Positions 35,043 through 43,305 of a stretch of 45,439 nt of DNA are shown in pieces. Origin of the DNA: Dehalococcoidia bacterium (lineage in GTDB: Bacteria > Chloroflexota > Dehalococcoidia > Bin125); NCBI GenBank assembly GCA_022825855.1, contig JAJDWB010000004.1, positions 1 through 45,439 on the forward strand, read 5' to 3'. Every line of letters begins with the position of its first letter. Within the stretch, counting starts at the first letter, position 1. A model generated the notes under the pieces. It worked only from the letters and a program-made list of their open reading frames with translations, had not been told where the DNA came from and did no database searches. The translations under genes and the position numbers were made by a program.

Positions 35043-35849
35043 GTGAGCGTGGTTGCGGTTGCGAACCAGAAAGGCGGCGTGGGCAAAACCACGACTGCCG
35101 TCAATCTGGCTGCCGCGACCGCCGAGATGGGCCGACGCACCCTCGTCATCGACGCCGACGCCCAGGCCAACGCGACCTCCGCCCTGGGCGCACAGCACGC
35201 CTCGCCGCGGATGTACGACGTCCTGCTGGGCGAGGCGTCGCTCAGCGACTGCATTGCGACTACGGCCTGGCACAATCTCGATGTCGCCCCGTCTTCCATG
35301 GATCTGGTCGCGGCCGAGATGGAGCTCGCGTCGCGGCCCGAGCGCGAGTACGTCCTGCGTAGGCTGCTCGCCGAGGTCGCCCCGCGCTACGAACTGGTCT
35401 TGATCGACTGCGGACCGTCGCTCGGCCTGATGACGCTCAACGCGCTGGCCGCTGCAGACGGCGCGATCGCTCCGGTTCAGTGCGAATACCTGGCGCTGGA
35501 AGGATTGTCGGCGCTGTTGGAGACGATCCGCCGGGTTCAGACGCACGTGCATCCCGGACTGCAGCTCCTCGGCGTCGTGGCGACCATGTACGACGGTCGC
35601 ACGCGGCTCTCGCAGGATGTCGCGGCGCAGTTGCAGTCGCATATCAGTTCTACCTTCGACACGATTATTCCACGTTCGATTCGCCTGTCGGAGGCGCCGA
35701 GCCATCAGCGCCCGATTGTTGACTACGCGCCGACATCGCGGGGCGCGGAGGCCTATCGCCAGCTGGCGGGAGAGTTGCTGCGCCGCCTCGCGGCACTGCC
35801 GACGTCAACGATCTACCGAGACAGCCCCGTGGATGGAGTCAGGGCATGA
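35043..35849 (+). CDS. parA: Chromosome partition ATPase ParA (Soj)
   Basis: This 268-residue MinD/ParA ATPase moves ParB-parS complexes along the nucleoid. The deviant Walker A NQKGGVGKTTTAVNLA (about 8-23), VIDADAQANAT and the Walker B-like VLIDCGPSLGLMTLNAL are intact. It lacks the extra N-terminal HTH of plasmid ParA, so it is the chromosomal type. It starts at GTG and overlaps parB by 4 nt (ATGA). Confidence 0.97.
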   Translation: MSVVAVANQKGGVGKTTTAVNLAAATAEMGRRTLVIDADAQANATSALGAQHASPRMYDVLLGEASLSDCIATTAWHNLDVAPSSMDLVAAEMELASRPEREYVLRRLLAEVAPRYELVLIDCGPSLGLMTLNALAAADGAIAPVQCEYLALEGLSALLETIRRVQTHVHPGLQLLGVVATMYDGRTRLSQDVAAQLQSHISSTFDTIIPRSIRLSEAPSHQRPIVDYAPTSRGAEAYRQLAGELLRRLAALPTSTIYRDSPVDGVRA

Positions 35850-36823
35850 CCGAGTCGGAGAACTCGACGCCAACGCCCGGCTCGCAGGTGGTTGGGTCGC
35901 GGCCGGCACAACCGGAAACCCGGGACGAACGGGGTAGAGGGCGGCTAGGCCGCGGCCTCGACTCGTTGATTCCCACATCGCCCAATCAGGATTCGAACGA
36001 CGGCAGGCTGCAGGCACCGATCGGATCGATCAGCCGCAATCCGTCGCAGCCACGCCAGGAGTTCGATCCCGAGGCGCTGGAAGAGTTGGCGGCCAGCATT
36101 CGCGAGCATGGTGTCTTGCAGCCCCTCTTGGTCCGTGCGCAAGGAACGGGCGGTTACGAGCTGGTCGCAGGCGAGCGGCGTTGGCGGGCGGCGAGTCTGG
36201 CCGGCCTGGCGACCGTGCCAATCGTGGTGCAGCCGGAGCTGGAGGACGACGAGGCGAGTCTGACGCTGGCGCTGGTTGAGAACCTGCAGCGCAGCGACCT
36301 GAATCCGATTGAGATGGCAACGGCCTTCGAGGAGCTGACGGAGGCGGGCTGGACACAGGAACGAATCGCGAAAGAGATCGGCAAGAGCCGTGCGGCGGTC
36401 GCCAATCTGCTGCGCCTGCGGCGCCTGCCCGAAGCGATCCAGTCCATGCTCGCCTCGGGCCGATTGAGCGAGGGGCACGGTCGTGCGCTGCTGGGAGCGC
36501 CTGAGTCGCAGCAGGTGGGACTGGCCCGACGGGCGCTTGAGGGCGGCTGGACCGTGCGTCGACTGGAAGACACGGTGCGGGCGCTGGACCGGCCCGATCC
36601 GGCGCCCGCGACGCGAGTCGCGTCGCCGCAGATGCTCAGCGCCGTCCGGCGGCTGGAGTCGGCTCTGGGGACCAGGGTGGAAGTGCGATCGGCAGGCAAG
36701 AGTCGATCCGGCGGCCGCATCGTGATCCACTGGTACGACGAAGAGCAACTCGACGCAATCGCCTCGCTGCTGAGCGGCGGCGGCGCAGAGGTCGAGGACG
36801 GCGCCGACGAGTTCGGCGTCTGA
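35846..36823 (+). CDS. parB: Chromosome partition protein ParB
   Basis: This 325-residue CTP-dependent clamp binds parS. Box 1, QPLLVRAQGTGGYELVAGERRWRAASLAG, contains GERRWRA of the CTP-binding pocket. ENLQRSDLNPIEMATAFEEL is box 2, and an HTH follows (TQERIAKEIGKSRAAVANLLRL), as in Spo0J. The C-terminal dimer region is present. The two parS sites in rnpA and yidD are its expected targets. Confidence 0.97.
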   Translation: MTESENSTPTPGSQVVGSRPAQPETRDERGRGRLGRGLDSLIPTSPNQDSNDGRLQAPIGSISRNPSQPRQEFDPEALEELAASIREHGVLQPLLVRAQGTGGYELVAGERRWRAASLAGLATVPIVVQPELEDDEASLTLALVENLQRSDLNPIEMATAFEELTEAGWTQERIAKEIGKSRAAVANLLRLRRLPEAIQSMLASGRLSEGHGRALLGAPESQQVGLARRALEGGWTVRRLEDTVRALDRPDPAPATRVASPQMLSAVRRLESALGTRVEVRSAGKSRSGGRIVIHWYDEEQLDAIASLLSGGGAEVEDGADEFGV

Positions 36824-36830
36824 ACCAGGG

Positions 36831-38261
36831 TCAGTCCGACGAGTCGCCAGACGGTTCTGGACGGTCGATGGGCTGCCGCGAGCGCCTACGGCGCTGCCGC
36901 GAGCGGGCTGAGTCGCCTTCGCGGCGCTGTAGCTGCGGAGCCTGGTCGTCCTGGCCGCCATCGGAGGCCGGCCGATCCTGGTTGACGACCTGGGCCTGGT
37001 TGCGCCGACGGCGGCGGCGCGATCGCTTGCGCGGCCCGGCCTCACCGCCGCCCTCGCTCGGCCGCTCGGCGCCGCGCCCGCCCCCAGCGTCCTGGCTCGG
37101 ATCGACTTGTCTGACATCCGACTTTTGCTTGCGCGAGCGGCGCCGGCGCCGGCGTTTGGGCGCTACATCGCTGGAATCGCCCGGCTCGCTTGCGTCGGGC
37201 TGGTCGCGCTCGTCTGCGTCCGGCGGCGCGGCGGTGGGGGCAGCGGCGCGACGCAGTGCGGCGGCCCGCTCGTCGTCCGCGCGCTGCTCGCGCTCGGCGT
37301 CGATCAAGGCTTGATTGGGCGCGTCTTCGGCGCGGACGGCGAGTCCGATCTCGTCAGCCGGCACATCGACTCGCTGTGGATGGTCGTCGAGCGCAATCGT
37401 GACTTTCTGTTGCAGGACGTTGAGCTTGATCACCTTGCCCATGCCGGCCGGCGTGCTGACTCGCTTGCCGACGCGCGGCAGCGTGCCTCGCATCTCCCGG
37501 TAGACCTCGTGCTCGAAGGTCAGGCAGCAGAGCAGACGTCCGCAGACGCCCGAGATGCTGTCCGGATTGAGTGACAGATCCTGGTCCTTGGCGACGCGAA
37601 TCCCAACGTGGGGAAAGTCGGTCATCCAGCTTGAACAGCAGAGCCGCAGTCCGCAGATGTCGTATCCGTCGACCAGCCGCGCGCGCTCGCGTTGGTTGAC
37701 CTGCTGCATTTGCAGGTTGACCCCGTGTCGCTGCTGGATGCCGTCGATCATCGGGCGAAAGTCGACATGGTCAGGGGCCTGGAACCAGGCGGATCCGCGG
37801 TCGCCCTCGAGGTTGAGTTCGATCGCGACCGGGTAGAGACCAAGGTCGTCGCGAACGGCGGCGGAGCGCATGTCCTGCAGAATCAGGTCGGCGCGTTCGG
37901 ACTGGGCGGCGGCGCGGTCACGGTCGTCGGCGTCGGCGAGGCGCACGATTGGGCGCACGTCTCTCGAGACCGATCTGCTCGGCGCGTCGTCGTCGGGGAC
38001 AGTGACCACCCGCGCGAGTTGGTCGCCTCGGGCCCGGTCGACCACGACATAATCGCCGACGAAGACCTGTCCACGCGGGGCGGAGAAGTGATAGATGCGC
38101 GAAGCTTCCCGCGTGCGAATGCCGATCACGACGCGGTCGTCCTCGTGCTCGGGCGCCGGTTCGCGGGATGCGGCGACGACGCTGGATTCGGGGGACGGAT
38201 CAACAGGCTCGCCAGGCGTGGACTCGGCCGGCTCGTCTGCTGGGTCTGGTTCCTGGTTCAT
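36831..38261 (-). CDS. ricT: PSP1-domain protein (RicT/YaaT-like) with long basic tail
   Basis: This 476-residue protein has a PSP1 domain (about 75-290). The cysteine motifs DICGLRLCCSSW and SISGVCGRLLCCLTFEHEVY, which in RicT-type proteins bind Fe-S clusters, are intact. In Bacillus RicT helps RNase Y-dependent mRNA processing. The N-terminal 40 residues and the C-terminal 150 are extra. The tail contains three Arg clusters ([30 protein letters not shown]) separated by acidic linkers, so RNA or ribosome contact is plausible. It overlaps holB by 4 nt. Confidence 0.9.
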   Translation of the reverse strand: MNQEPDPADEPAESTPGEPVDPSPESSVVAASREPAPEHEDDRVVIGIRTREASRIYHFSAPRGQVFVGDYVVVDRARGDQLARVVTVPDDDAPSRSVSRDVRPIVRLADADDRDRAAAQSERADLILQDMRSAAVRDDLGLYPVAIELNLEGDRGSAWFQAPDHVDFRPMIDGIQQRHGVNLQMQQVNQRERARLVDGYDICGLRLCCSSWMTDFPHVGIRVAKDQDLSLNPDSISGVCGRLLCCLTFEHEVYREMRGTLPRVGKRVSTPAGMGKVIKLNVLQQKVTIALDDHPQRVDVPADEIGLAVRAEDAPNQALIDAEREQRADDERAAALRRAAAPTAAPPDADERDQPDASEPGDSSDVAPKRRRRRRSRKQKSDVRQVDPSQDAGGGRGAERPSEGGGEAGPRKRSRRRRRRNQAQVVNQDRPASDGGQDDQAPQLQRREGDSARSRQRRRRSRQPIDRPEPSGDSSD

Positions 38262-39385
38262 GGAGAAGTCCTGGCGACGGGGATGCTGAGCAGCAGCACA
38301 TCAAGCGCGAGACGGGCGTTGACGCCCTGTTGGAGGAGTGCGCGAGTGCGTTGAATCTGCTCCAGAAACTGGGTGATGTGATGTTGATCGTACATGGGCG
38401 CGATCTGCTCGATGCGTTCACGCTGCGACGTATGCGTCAGTGAGTCCATCCGGCCGCCAAGAGCGAGCCAGAGGTCACGCCACCAATCCGTCCAGGCGTC
38501 GAGGATGAGTTCGATGTTGGCGACGGTCTGGGCGTTGCTGGAACGTCCGCTGAGCTGGTCGGACCAGCCCAGCCGCTCGGCTCGGTCGGCGGCCGCAATG
38601 CGCACCGCGTCGTCGATCTGCGCCGCGCGCAGCGTGACCGGATCACCGGCGCTGAGGCTGGCCTGGAGCCAACCCGGCCGTCCTCGCGCCAGCCGGGTCA
38701 GTTCGGCACGTCGCTCCGCTTCCTCGGGCACCTGGACGCCTGCCGTCCGCGCCCAATCCTCCAGCCAGGCGTCCAGCTCGTCTGCCGTCAGCGGAGCCAG
38801 GTTGATACTGCGGCAGCGCGAGCGGATCGTTTCGGAGATCCGGGCCTCCTGCACCGTGAGGAGAATGAAGTGCACGGGACCGGGCGGTTCCTCCAGCGTC
38901 TTGAGAAAGGCGTCGGCGGCGTCGGCAGTGAGCGCGTCGGCCGGATCGATGATGATGATCCGGCGCCGGGCCTCGAACGGCGTCAGCGTCGCGACGTGTT
39001 CGATTCGCCGAATCACGCAGATGCCGATCGTGCGCGTGTTGCGATGGTCGTGGGTCGGCTCCGCGCAGAGCGCGCCGGGGCCGATCACCTCGACATCCGT
39101 ATGTTGCGGCTCGAGCGCTGGCTGGCTCGGATCGTGCAGGCGCCGGCAGGTGCGGCACTCCCGGCACGGACCCTCGTCCGACTCGCCCGACTCACAGAGC
39201 AGGGCCTGGGCGGTGCGGATCGCCAGGTCGCGCTTGCCCACGCCGGCCGGACCGCTGATCAGCAGGGCGTGCGGCAGGCGTCCGGCGGCGATCATCGCGC
39301 CCAGACTGCGGGCCGCCGGCGTACGCGCGTGCGGTCCCCAGTCGCCGCGGACGGCCGTCGTCGTTGCTGGTTCAGCGTCAGTCAT
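38258..39385 (-). CDS. holB: DNA polymerase III subunit delta'
   Basis: This 375-residue AAA+ clamp-loader subunit shows the Walker A-like GPAGVGKRDLA (about 45-55), the four-Cys zinc module around CESGESDEGPCRECRTCRR, and the sensor region ending IRSRCRSINL with the SRC motif. The C-terminal collar domain follows. It starts with ATG overlapping the lysA stop by 1 nt (TGATG) and overlaps ricT by 4 nt, so lysA-holB-ricT form one operon. Confidence 0.94.
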   Translation of the reverse strand: MTDAEPATTTAVRGDWGPHARTPAARSLGAMIAAGRLPHALLISGPAGVGKRDLAIRTAQALLCESGESDEGPCRECRTCRRLHDPSQPALEPQHTDVEVIGPGALCAEPTHDHRNTRTIGICVIRRIEHVATLTPFEARRRIIIIDPADALTADAADAFLKTLEEPPGPVHFILLTVQEARISETIRSRCRSINLAPLTADELDAWLEDWARTAGVQVPEEAERRAELTRLARGRPGWLQASLSAGDPVTLRAAQIDDAVRIAAADRAERLGWSDQLSGRSSNAQTVANIELILDAWTDWWRDLWLALGGRMDSLTHTSQRERIEQIAPMYDQHHITQFLEQIQRTRALLQQGVNARLALDVLLLSIPVARTSP

Positions 39386-40713
39386 CAGAGCTCAAGAAGT
39401 AGCAGATCGTCAAGCGTCTGGCGGCGGCGTACGAGCCGCGCATCCCCGTCCTGCACCATCACGATCGCCGGACGCAGGGCGAGGTTGTAGTTGCTCTCCA
39501 TCGCGATCTGATAGGCGCCGCCGGCCGGAATCGCGATCAGTTCGCCCGGCTGCAACGAAGGCAGCACAGCGTCGCGGACGAGCACGTCGCCCGACTCGCA
39601 GAACTTGCCCGCCACCGTGACCGTCAGGCCGGGAACGGTGTGCATCTGCTCGGCCGCGGCCGCCTCGTAGCGGGAGTCGTACATGGCCGGGCGGATGTTG
39701 TCGGCCATCCCGCCGTCGACCGTGACATAATCCCGCGTGTCGGGAATGTGCTTGCGGCTCACGACCGAGTAGAGGGCGACGCCCGCGCGGCCGACCACGG
39801 AGCGTCCCGGTTCGATATGGACATCGGGCATCGGCAGCCCGTGCGTGTCGCAGGCGGTATGGATCGCTTCGGCGATCTGCACGGCGTAGCGCTCCGAGGC
39901 CGGAGCGGTGCGGTCCGCCGTATAGGTCAGTGCCATGCCGCCGCCGGGCGAGAACTCGCGCCACTCGTATCCGTGACGCTGCTTCATCTCGGCTGCGAAC
40001 TCACCGATCGTCATGATGCCTTCGGCGTACGGCTCCACGTTGAAGAGCGGCGAGCCGAGGTGAATATGGAAGCCGGTGACGTCCAGGAACGGCGCCTCGA
40101 GCGCGCGTACGAGCGCCGCTTCGGCCTGTCCCGAGGGCAGCGGAAAGCCGAATTTGCTGTCACGCAGTCCGGTCGTTGTCTTGGCATGCGTTTGCGCGTC
40201 GACGCCGGGCGTGATCCGCAGCATGATCCGCTGTTCGGCCGCGCGCGAGCGGGTTAGTGCGTCCAGCAGAGCCAGTTCGTCGTCGTTGTCGACAATGATC
40301 CGTCCCACGCCGGCGTCCAGCGCGTACTCCAGCTCGGCCGGCGTCTTGCCGTTGCCGTGGAAGCCGATCTGCTCAGGGTCCATGCCGCCGGCCAGGGCGA
40401 CGTGCAGTTCGCCCGCCGAGACGACGTCGAGGCCGAATCCCTCCTCGACCAGGATCGACACGAGCGCCGGGCTCAGCCAGGCCTTGGAGGCATAGTGCGC
40501 CCGCGCGCCGGGCATCTGCGCGCGAAAGCCGCCGAGGTAGTCGCGGCAGGTCTGGCGGATTGTCTGCTCGTCATAGATGTAGAGCGGCGTACCGAACTGG
40601 TCGGCGAGGTCCCGCACGTCGCAACCGCCGAGTTGTAGCACGCCGTCATCGCTGGCGGCCGCGCCCAGCGGCAGGACCTCGCGCAGCGAATCGATCGGTG
40701 GGTGGTTGCTCAT
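39385..40713 (-). CDS. lysA: Diaminopimelate decarboxylase
   Basis: This 442-residue fold-III PLP enzyme converts meso-diaminopimelate to lysine. The PLP lysine lies in HYASKAWLSPAL, followed by HIHLGSPL, EPGRSVVGRAG, and CESGDVL with the substrate-facing Cys from the other monomer. ATG 40713 is preceded by GGAGG. The frame extends upstream but without the proper codon bias, being antisense to the metallo-hydrolase. It is the first gene of lysA-holB-ricT. Confidence 0.95.
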   Translation of the reverse strand: MSNHPPIDSLREVLPLGAAASDDGVLQLGGCDVRDLADQFGTPLYIYDEQTIRQTCRDYLGGFRAQMPGARAHYASKAWLSPALVSILVEEGFGLDVVSAGELHVALAGGMDPEQIGFHGNGKTPAELEYALDAGVGRIIVDNDDELALLDALTRSRAAEQRIMLRITPGVDAQTHAKTTTGLRDSKFGFPLPSGQAEAALVRALEAPFLDVTGFHIHLGSPLFNVEPYAEGIMTIGEFAAEMKQRHGYEWREFSPGGGMALTYTADRTAPASERYAVQIAEAIHTACDTHGLPMPDVHIEPGRSVVGRAGVALYSVVSRKHIPDTRDYVTVDGGMADNIRPAMYDSRYEAAAAEQMHTVPGLTVTVAGKFCESGDVLVRDAVLPSLQPGELIAIPAGGAYQIAMESNYNLALRPAIVMVQDGDARLVRRRQTLDDLLLLEL

Positions 40714-40789
40714 GGAGAATCCTCCGCGCTGGCTACACTGCGGACATGGTCGGAGTGTTGCCGACCGGGCCGATGGATCGAGGTGCGAC

Positions 40790-41509
40790 GTGAGCATGGA
40801 ACTGCACGCGGAGTCGCGACTGTTGCGAGTGTATTGGCGGACGGTGGTGATGCAGATGTCCTGGGGGCCGTTTGAGAACAATGCGTTTGTGCTGGTTGAC
40901 AAAGGCACCGGCGACGCCGCAATCATCGACGCCGTCGCCCAGCACGAACTGGTCCAGGCCGGTGTCCAGCAGTCCGGCGCAACGCCAAAGATGGTGCTCT
41001 TCACCCACTCGCATCCCGACCACATCAAGTCCTACCACGAGTTGCGCGAGTGGCTCGGTCCCAACGTGCCCTTCTACATGCACGCATCGGACACCGTCGC
41101 CGACGAAGACCATCCCTGGCTGGAGACCGACCTCGAGGTCGACATTCACCTGCAGGGCGGGGAGACGGTCCTCTTGGGCGCGACCGAGCTCGAGGTGCTG
41201 CACACGCCGGGTCACACGACCGGTTCGGTGTCGTACTTCATCGCCGACGCGGACGATCCCTACTGCGTCGTCGGCGACACGCTGTTCCCCGGCGGGCCGG
41301 GCAACACGCGCGGCATGCCCCAGGTCACCCAGGAAGTCCGCTCGATTGTGACGCAGCTCTACCGATTGCCGGAGCATACGCTGACCTTCAACGGCCACGG
41401 CGACGATACGACGATCGGGTCCTCGATCGACGAGTTCGTCGGCGGCGCCATGGCGCACACGATTGTGCGCGACGAATCCTCCGGCGACACGACCTGGGGC
41501 GCCGAGTAG
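40790..41509 (+). CDS. MBL-fold metallo-hydrolase
   Basis: This 239-residue metallo-beta-lactamase-fold protein has the metal motif THSHPDHIKSYHEL, then HTPGHTTGSVSY, GDTLFPG and NGHGDDT, as in glyoxalase II-like hydrolases. I use GTG 40790 because GAGG lies 6 nt before it; ATG 40796 is the alternative. It overlaps the M16 peptidase by 1 nt. The substrate is unknown; thioesters are likely candidates. Confidence 0.9.
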   Translation: MSMELHAESRLLRVYWRTVVMQMSWGPFENNAFVLVDKGTGDAAIIDAVAQHELVQAGVQQSGATPKMVLFTHSHPDHIKSYHELREWLGPNVPFYMHASDTVADEDHPWLETDLEVDIHLQGGETVLLGATELEVLHTPGHTTGSVSYFIADADDPYCVVGDTLFPGGPGNTRGMPQVTQEVRSIVTQLYRLPEHTLTFNGHGDDTTIGSSIDEFVGGAMAHTIVRDESSGDTTWGAE

Positions 41510-42792
41510 TGGCCGCCGAGGCGGCCGCAGCCCGGCGGTTCGACACGCTTGACAACGGATTGCGAGTGATCACCGAGCCGATGGCTTCGGCTCGGTCCGC
41601 GGCCGTGTCGGTCTACGTCGGCGCCGGAGCGCAGTACGAGCGCGACGAACTCGCCGGCGTCTCGCATCTGCTGGAGCATTGCCTGTTCAAGGGATCGGAG
41701 ATGCATCCGACGGCGGCCGACCTGTCGATCGCGATCGAGGGCGTCGGCGGCTACATCAACGCCGCGACCGACCGCGAGATGACGGTCTACTACGCGAAGG
41801 TGCCGGGGCCCGACTGGCAAACCGCCGTCGACGTCGTCGTCGACATGGTCTGCCGGCCCAGACTCGATCCGGCCGAACTCGAGCGTGAGCGATCCGTGGT
41901 CCTGGAGGAGCTGGCCCAGATCGAAGACTCGCCCTATCAGTTGGTCGGCGAGCTGCTGGCCGAGCTGCTCTGGCGCGGGACGCCGCTGGGCCGCGACATC
42001 GCCGGCACGCCGGAGTCGGTCACCGCGATTCCCTACGAGGACACCTACGCCTACTGGTCGGCGCAGTACTCGCCCGGCAACGCGCTGGTCTCGGTGGCGG
42101 GAGACGTCGATCCCGACGCCGTGCTCGATCGCGTCTCGGCCTTGACTCGGGACTGGTCGGGAGCCGACGCCGGCGGTCGGCTGTCCGCGGGCGTCAACGG
42201 CGACGGCCAGCGGGTCGCGCTGCGGATCAAGGAGACCGAGCAGGCGCAGATCACGATCGGCCTGCCGGGGCTGACCTCGCGGCATCCGGACCGCTTTGCG
42301 CTGGGCCTGATGACCGCGATGCTCGGCGACGGCATGAGTTCGCGCCTGTTTCTCAAGGTGCGCGAGGAGCTGGGACTGGCCTACGACGTCGGCGCGGCGC
42401 TGGCGCTGTACCGCGACACCGGCGCGATCCAGGTCTCGATGGGCGTCGATCCCGACAACGTCGGCCAGGCGCTGGAGGCGACCCTGAGCGAGGTCGCGCG
42501 GATGCGGGAGGGCGTGCCGCCGGAGGAGCTGGCCAGGGCCAAGCGCCTGGCGGCCGGGCGGATGCTGATGGGCATGGAGGACAGCCGCGCGGTCTCGGCC
42601 TGGAACGGCGGGCAGGCGCTGCTGCACGGCGAACTGCGCTCGGTGGACGAGGTCTACGAGGACTACCAGAAGGTGACGCAGGAAGACATCGCTCGAGTGG
42701 CGAGCGAGTATCTGCGCGAGGACGAGTTGCGGCTGGCGATCGTCGGTCCGGGCGGCGATACGGAGCGGCTCGGGGAGATGCTGCGGCTGTAG
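41509..42792 (+). CDS. M16 family zinc peptidase
   Basis: This 427-residue insulinase-type protease is of the single-chain, bacterial processing-peptidase kind. The inverted zinc motif HLLEH (residues 53-57) is complete, and the downstream ELERERSVVLEELAQIEDSP carries the further Glu ligand. The second half shows the expected inactive-domain architecture, including GMSSRLFLKVREELGLAYDVGA. A GTG start overlaps the MBL stop (TAGTG), so the two genes are coupled. The substrate is unknown. Confidence 0.93.
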   Translation: MAAEAAAARRFDTLDNGLRVITEPMASARSAAVSVYVGAGAQYERDELAGVSHLLEHCLFKGSEMHPTAADLSIAIEGVGGYINAATDREMTVYYAKVPGPDWQTAVDVVVDMVCRPRLDPAELERERSVVLEELAQIEDSPYQLVGELLAELLWRGTPLGRDIAGTPESVTAIPYEDTYAYWSAQYSPGNALVSVAGDVDPDAVLDRVSALTRDWSGADAGGRLSAGVNGDGQRVALRIKETEQAQITIGLPGLTSRHPDRFALGLMTAMLGDGMSSRLFLKVREELGLAYDVGAALALYRDTGAIQVSMGVDPDNVGQALEATLSEVARMREGVPPEELARAKRLAAGRMLMGMEDSRAVSAWNGGQALLHGELRSVDEVYEDYQKVTQEDIARVASEYLREDELRLAIVGPGGDTERLGEMLRL

Positions 42793-42803
42793 CGCCCGCT
42801 CCA

Positions 42804-43283
42804 TTAGTGGACCTGGTGGATGAGCGCGCGGAGGTGGTTGATCTCGCCGGCATGGTAGACGTCGTGGACGGCGATGGCGTCGAGGATCCGGCGGGTCTGC
42901 CACTGCTCGCCCCAGTAGGTGGGGCGCAGCGCGTCGAGTTCGCTGTCGGCGCTCAGGGCCTTGACCGACTCAATCACCTGCTCGTGACCGGCTTCGAGCC
43001 ATTCCAGCAGGTCCTCGAACGAGGCCTCGCTGACCGGCTCCTCGCCTTCCCAGGTGTTCCAGAAGGTGGCGCTGGCGTCGCCGAAGGCGTGGTTGGCGTG
43101 CATGTACTTGACGGCGGCGCAGTGGACGATCAGGTCGCGCATCGTGCGGCCGCCGCCGGGCACGACTTCGTCGAGGTCGTCGGTCGTGACCGAGGAGAGG
43201 TTCTGGATCAGCGAGTGTTCTTTCTTCTCCTGGAATGATTGGTTGAGGCTCCAGATGAGATGTTCCAGGACGTCTCTTGACAT
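42804..43283 (-). CDS. DinB-like four-helix protein
   Basis: This 159-residue protein has DinB/DUF664-like features: a helix with MRDLIVHCAAVKYMHAN and a later metal-ligand helix (DAIAVHDVYHAGEINHLRAL). The histidines probably hold a divalent metal, as in the DinB/YfiT family that includes thiol transferases. AGAGG precedes the ATG. It is 22 nt downstream of the radical-SAM gene on the same strand and converges on the M16 gene. The substrate is unknown. Confidence 0.85.
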   Translation of the reverse strand: MSRDVLEHLIWSLNQSFQEKKEHSLIQNLSSVTTDDLDEVVPGGGRTMRDLIVHCAAVKYMHANHAFGDASATFWNTWEGEEPVSEASFEDLLEWLEAGHEQVIESVKALSADSELDALRPTYWGEQWQTRRILDAIAVHDVYHAGEINHLRALIHQVH

Positions 43284-43305
43284 AATGTTGCGAGCCTCTG
43301 TTTCG

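Noticed and set aside
36824-36830. Terminator between convergent parB and ricT
   Set aside because: The 7-nt gap and the flanks show no convincing stem.
41050-41508. N-terminal extension of the M16 peptidase frame
   Set aside because: It overlaps the MBL gene in another frame and has Arg-rich nonsense composition.
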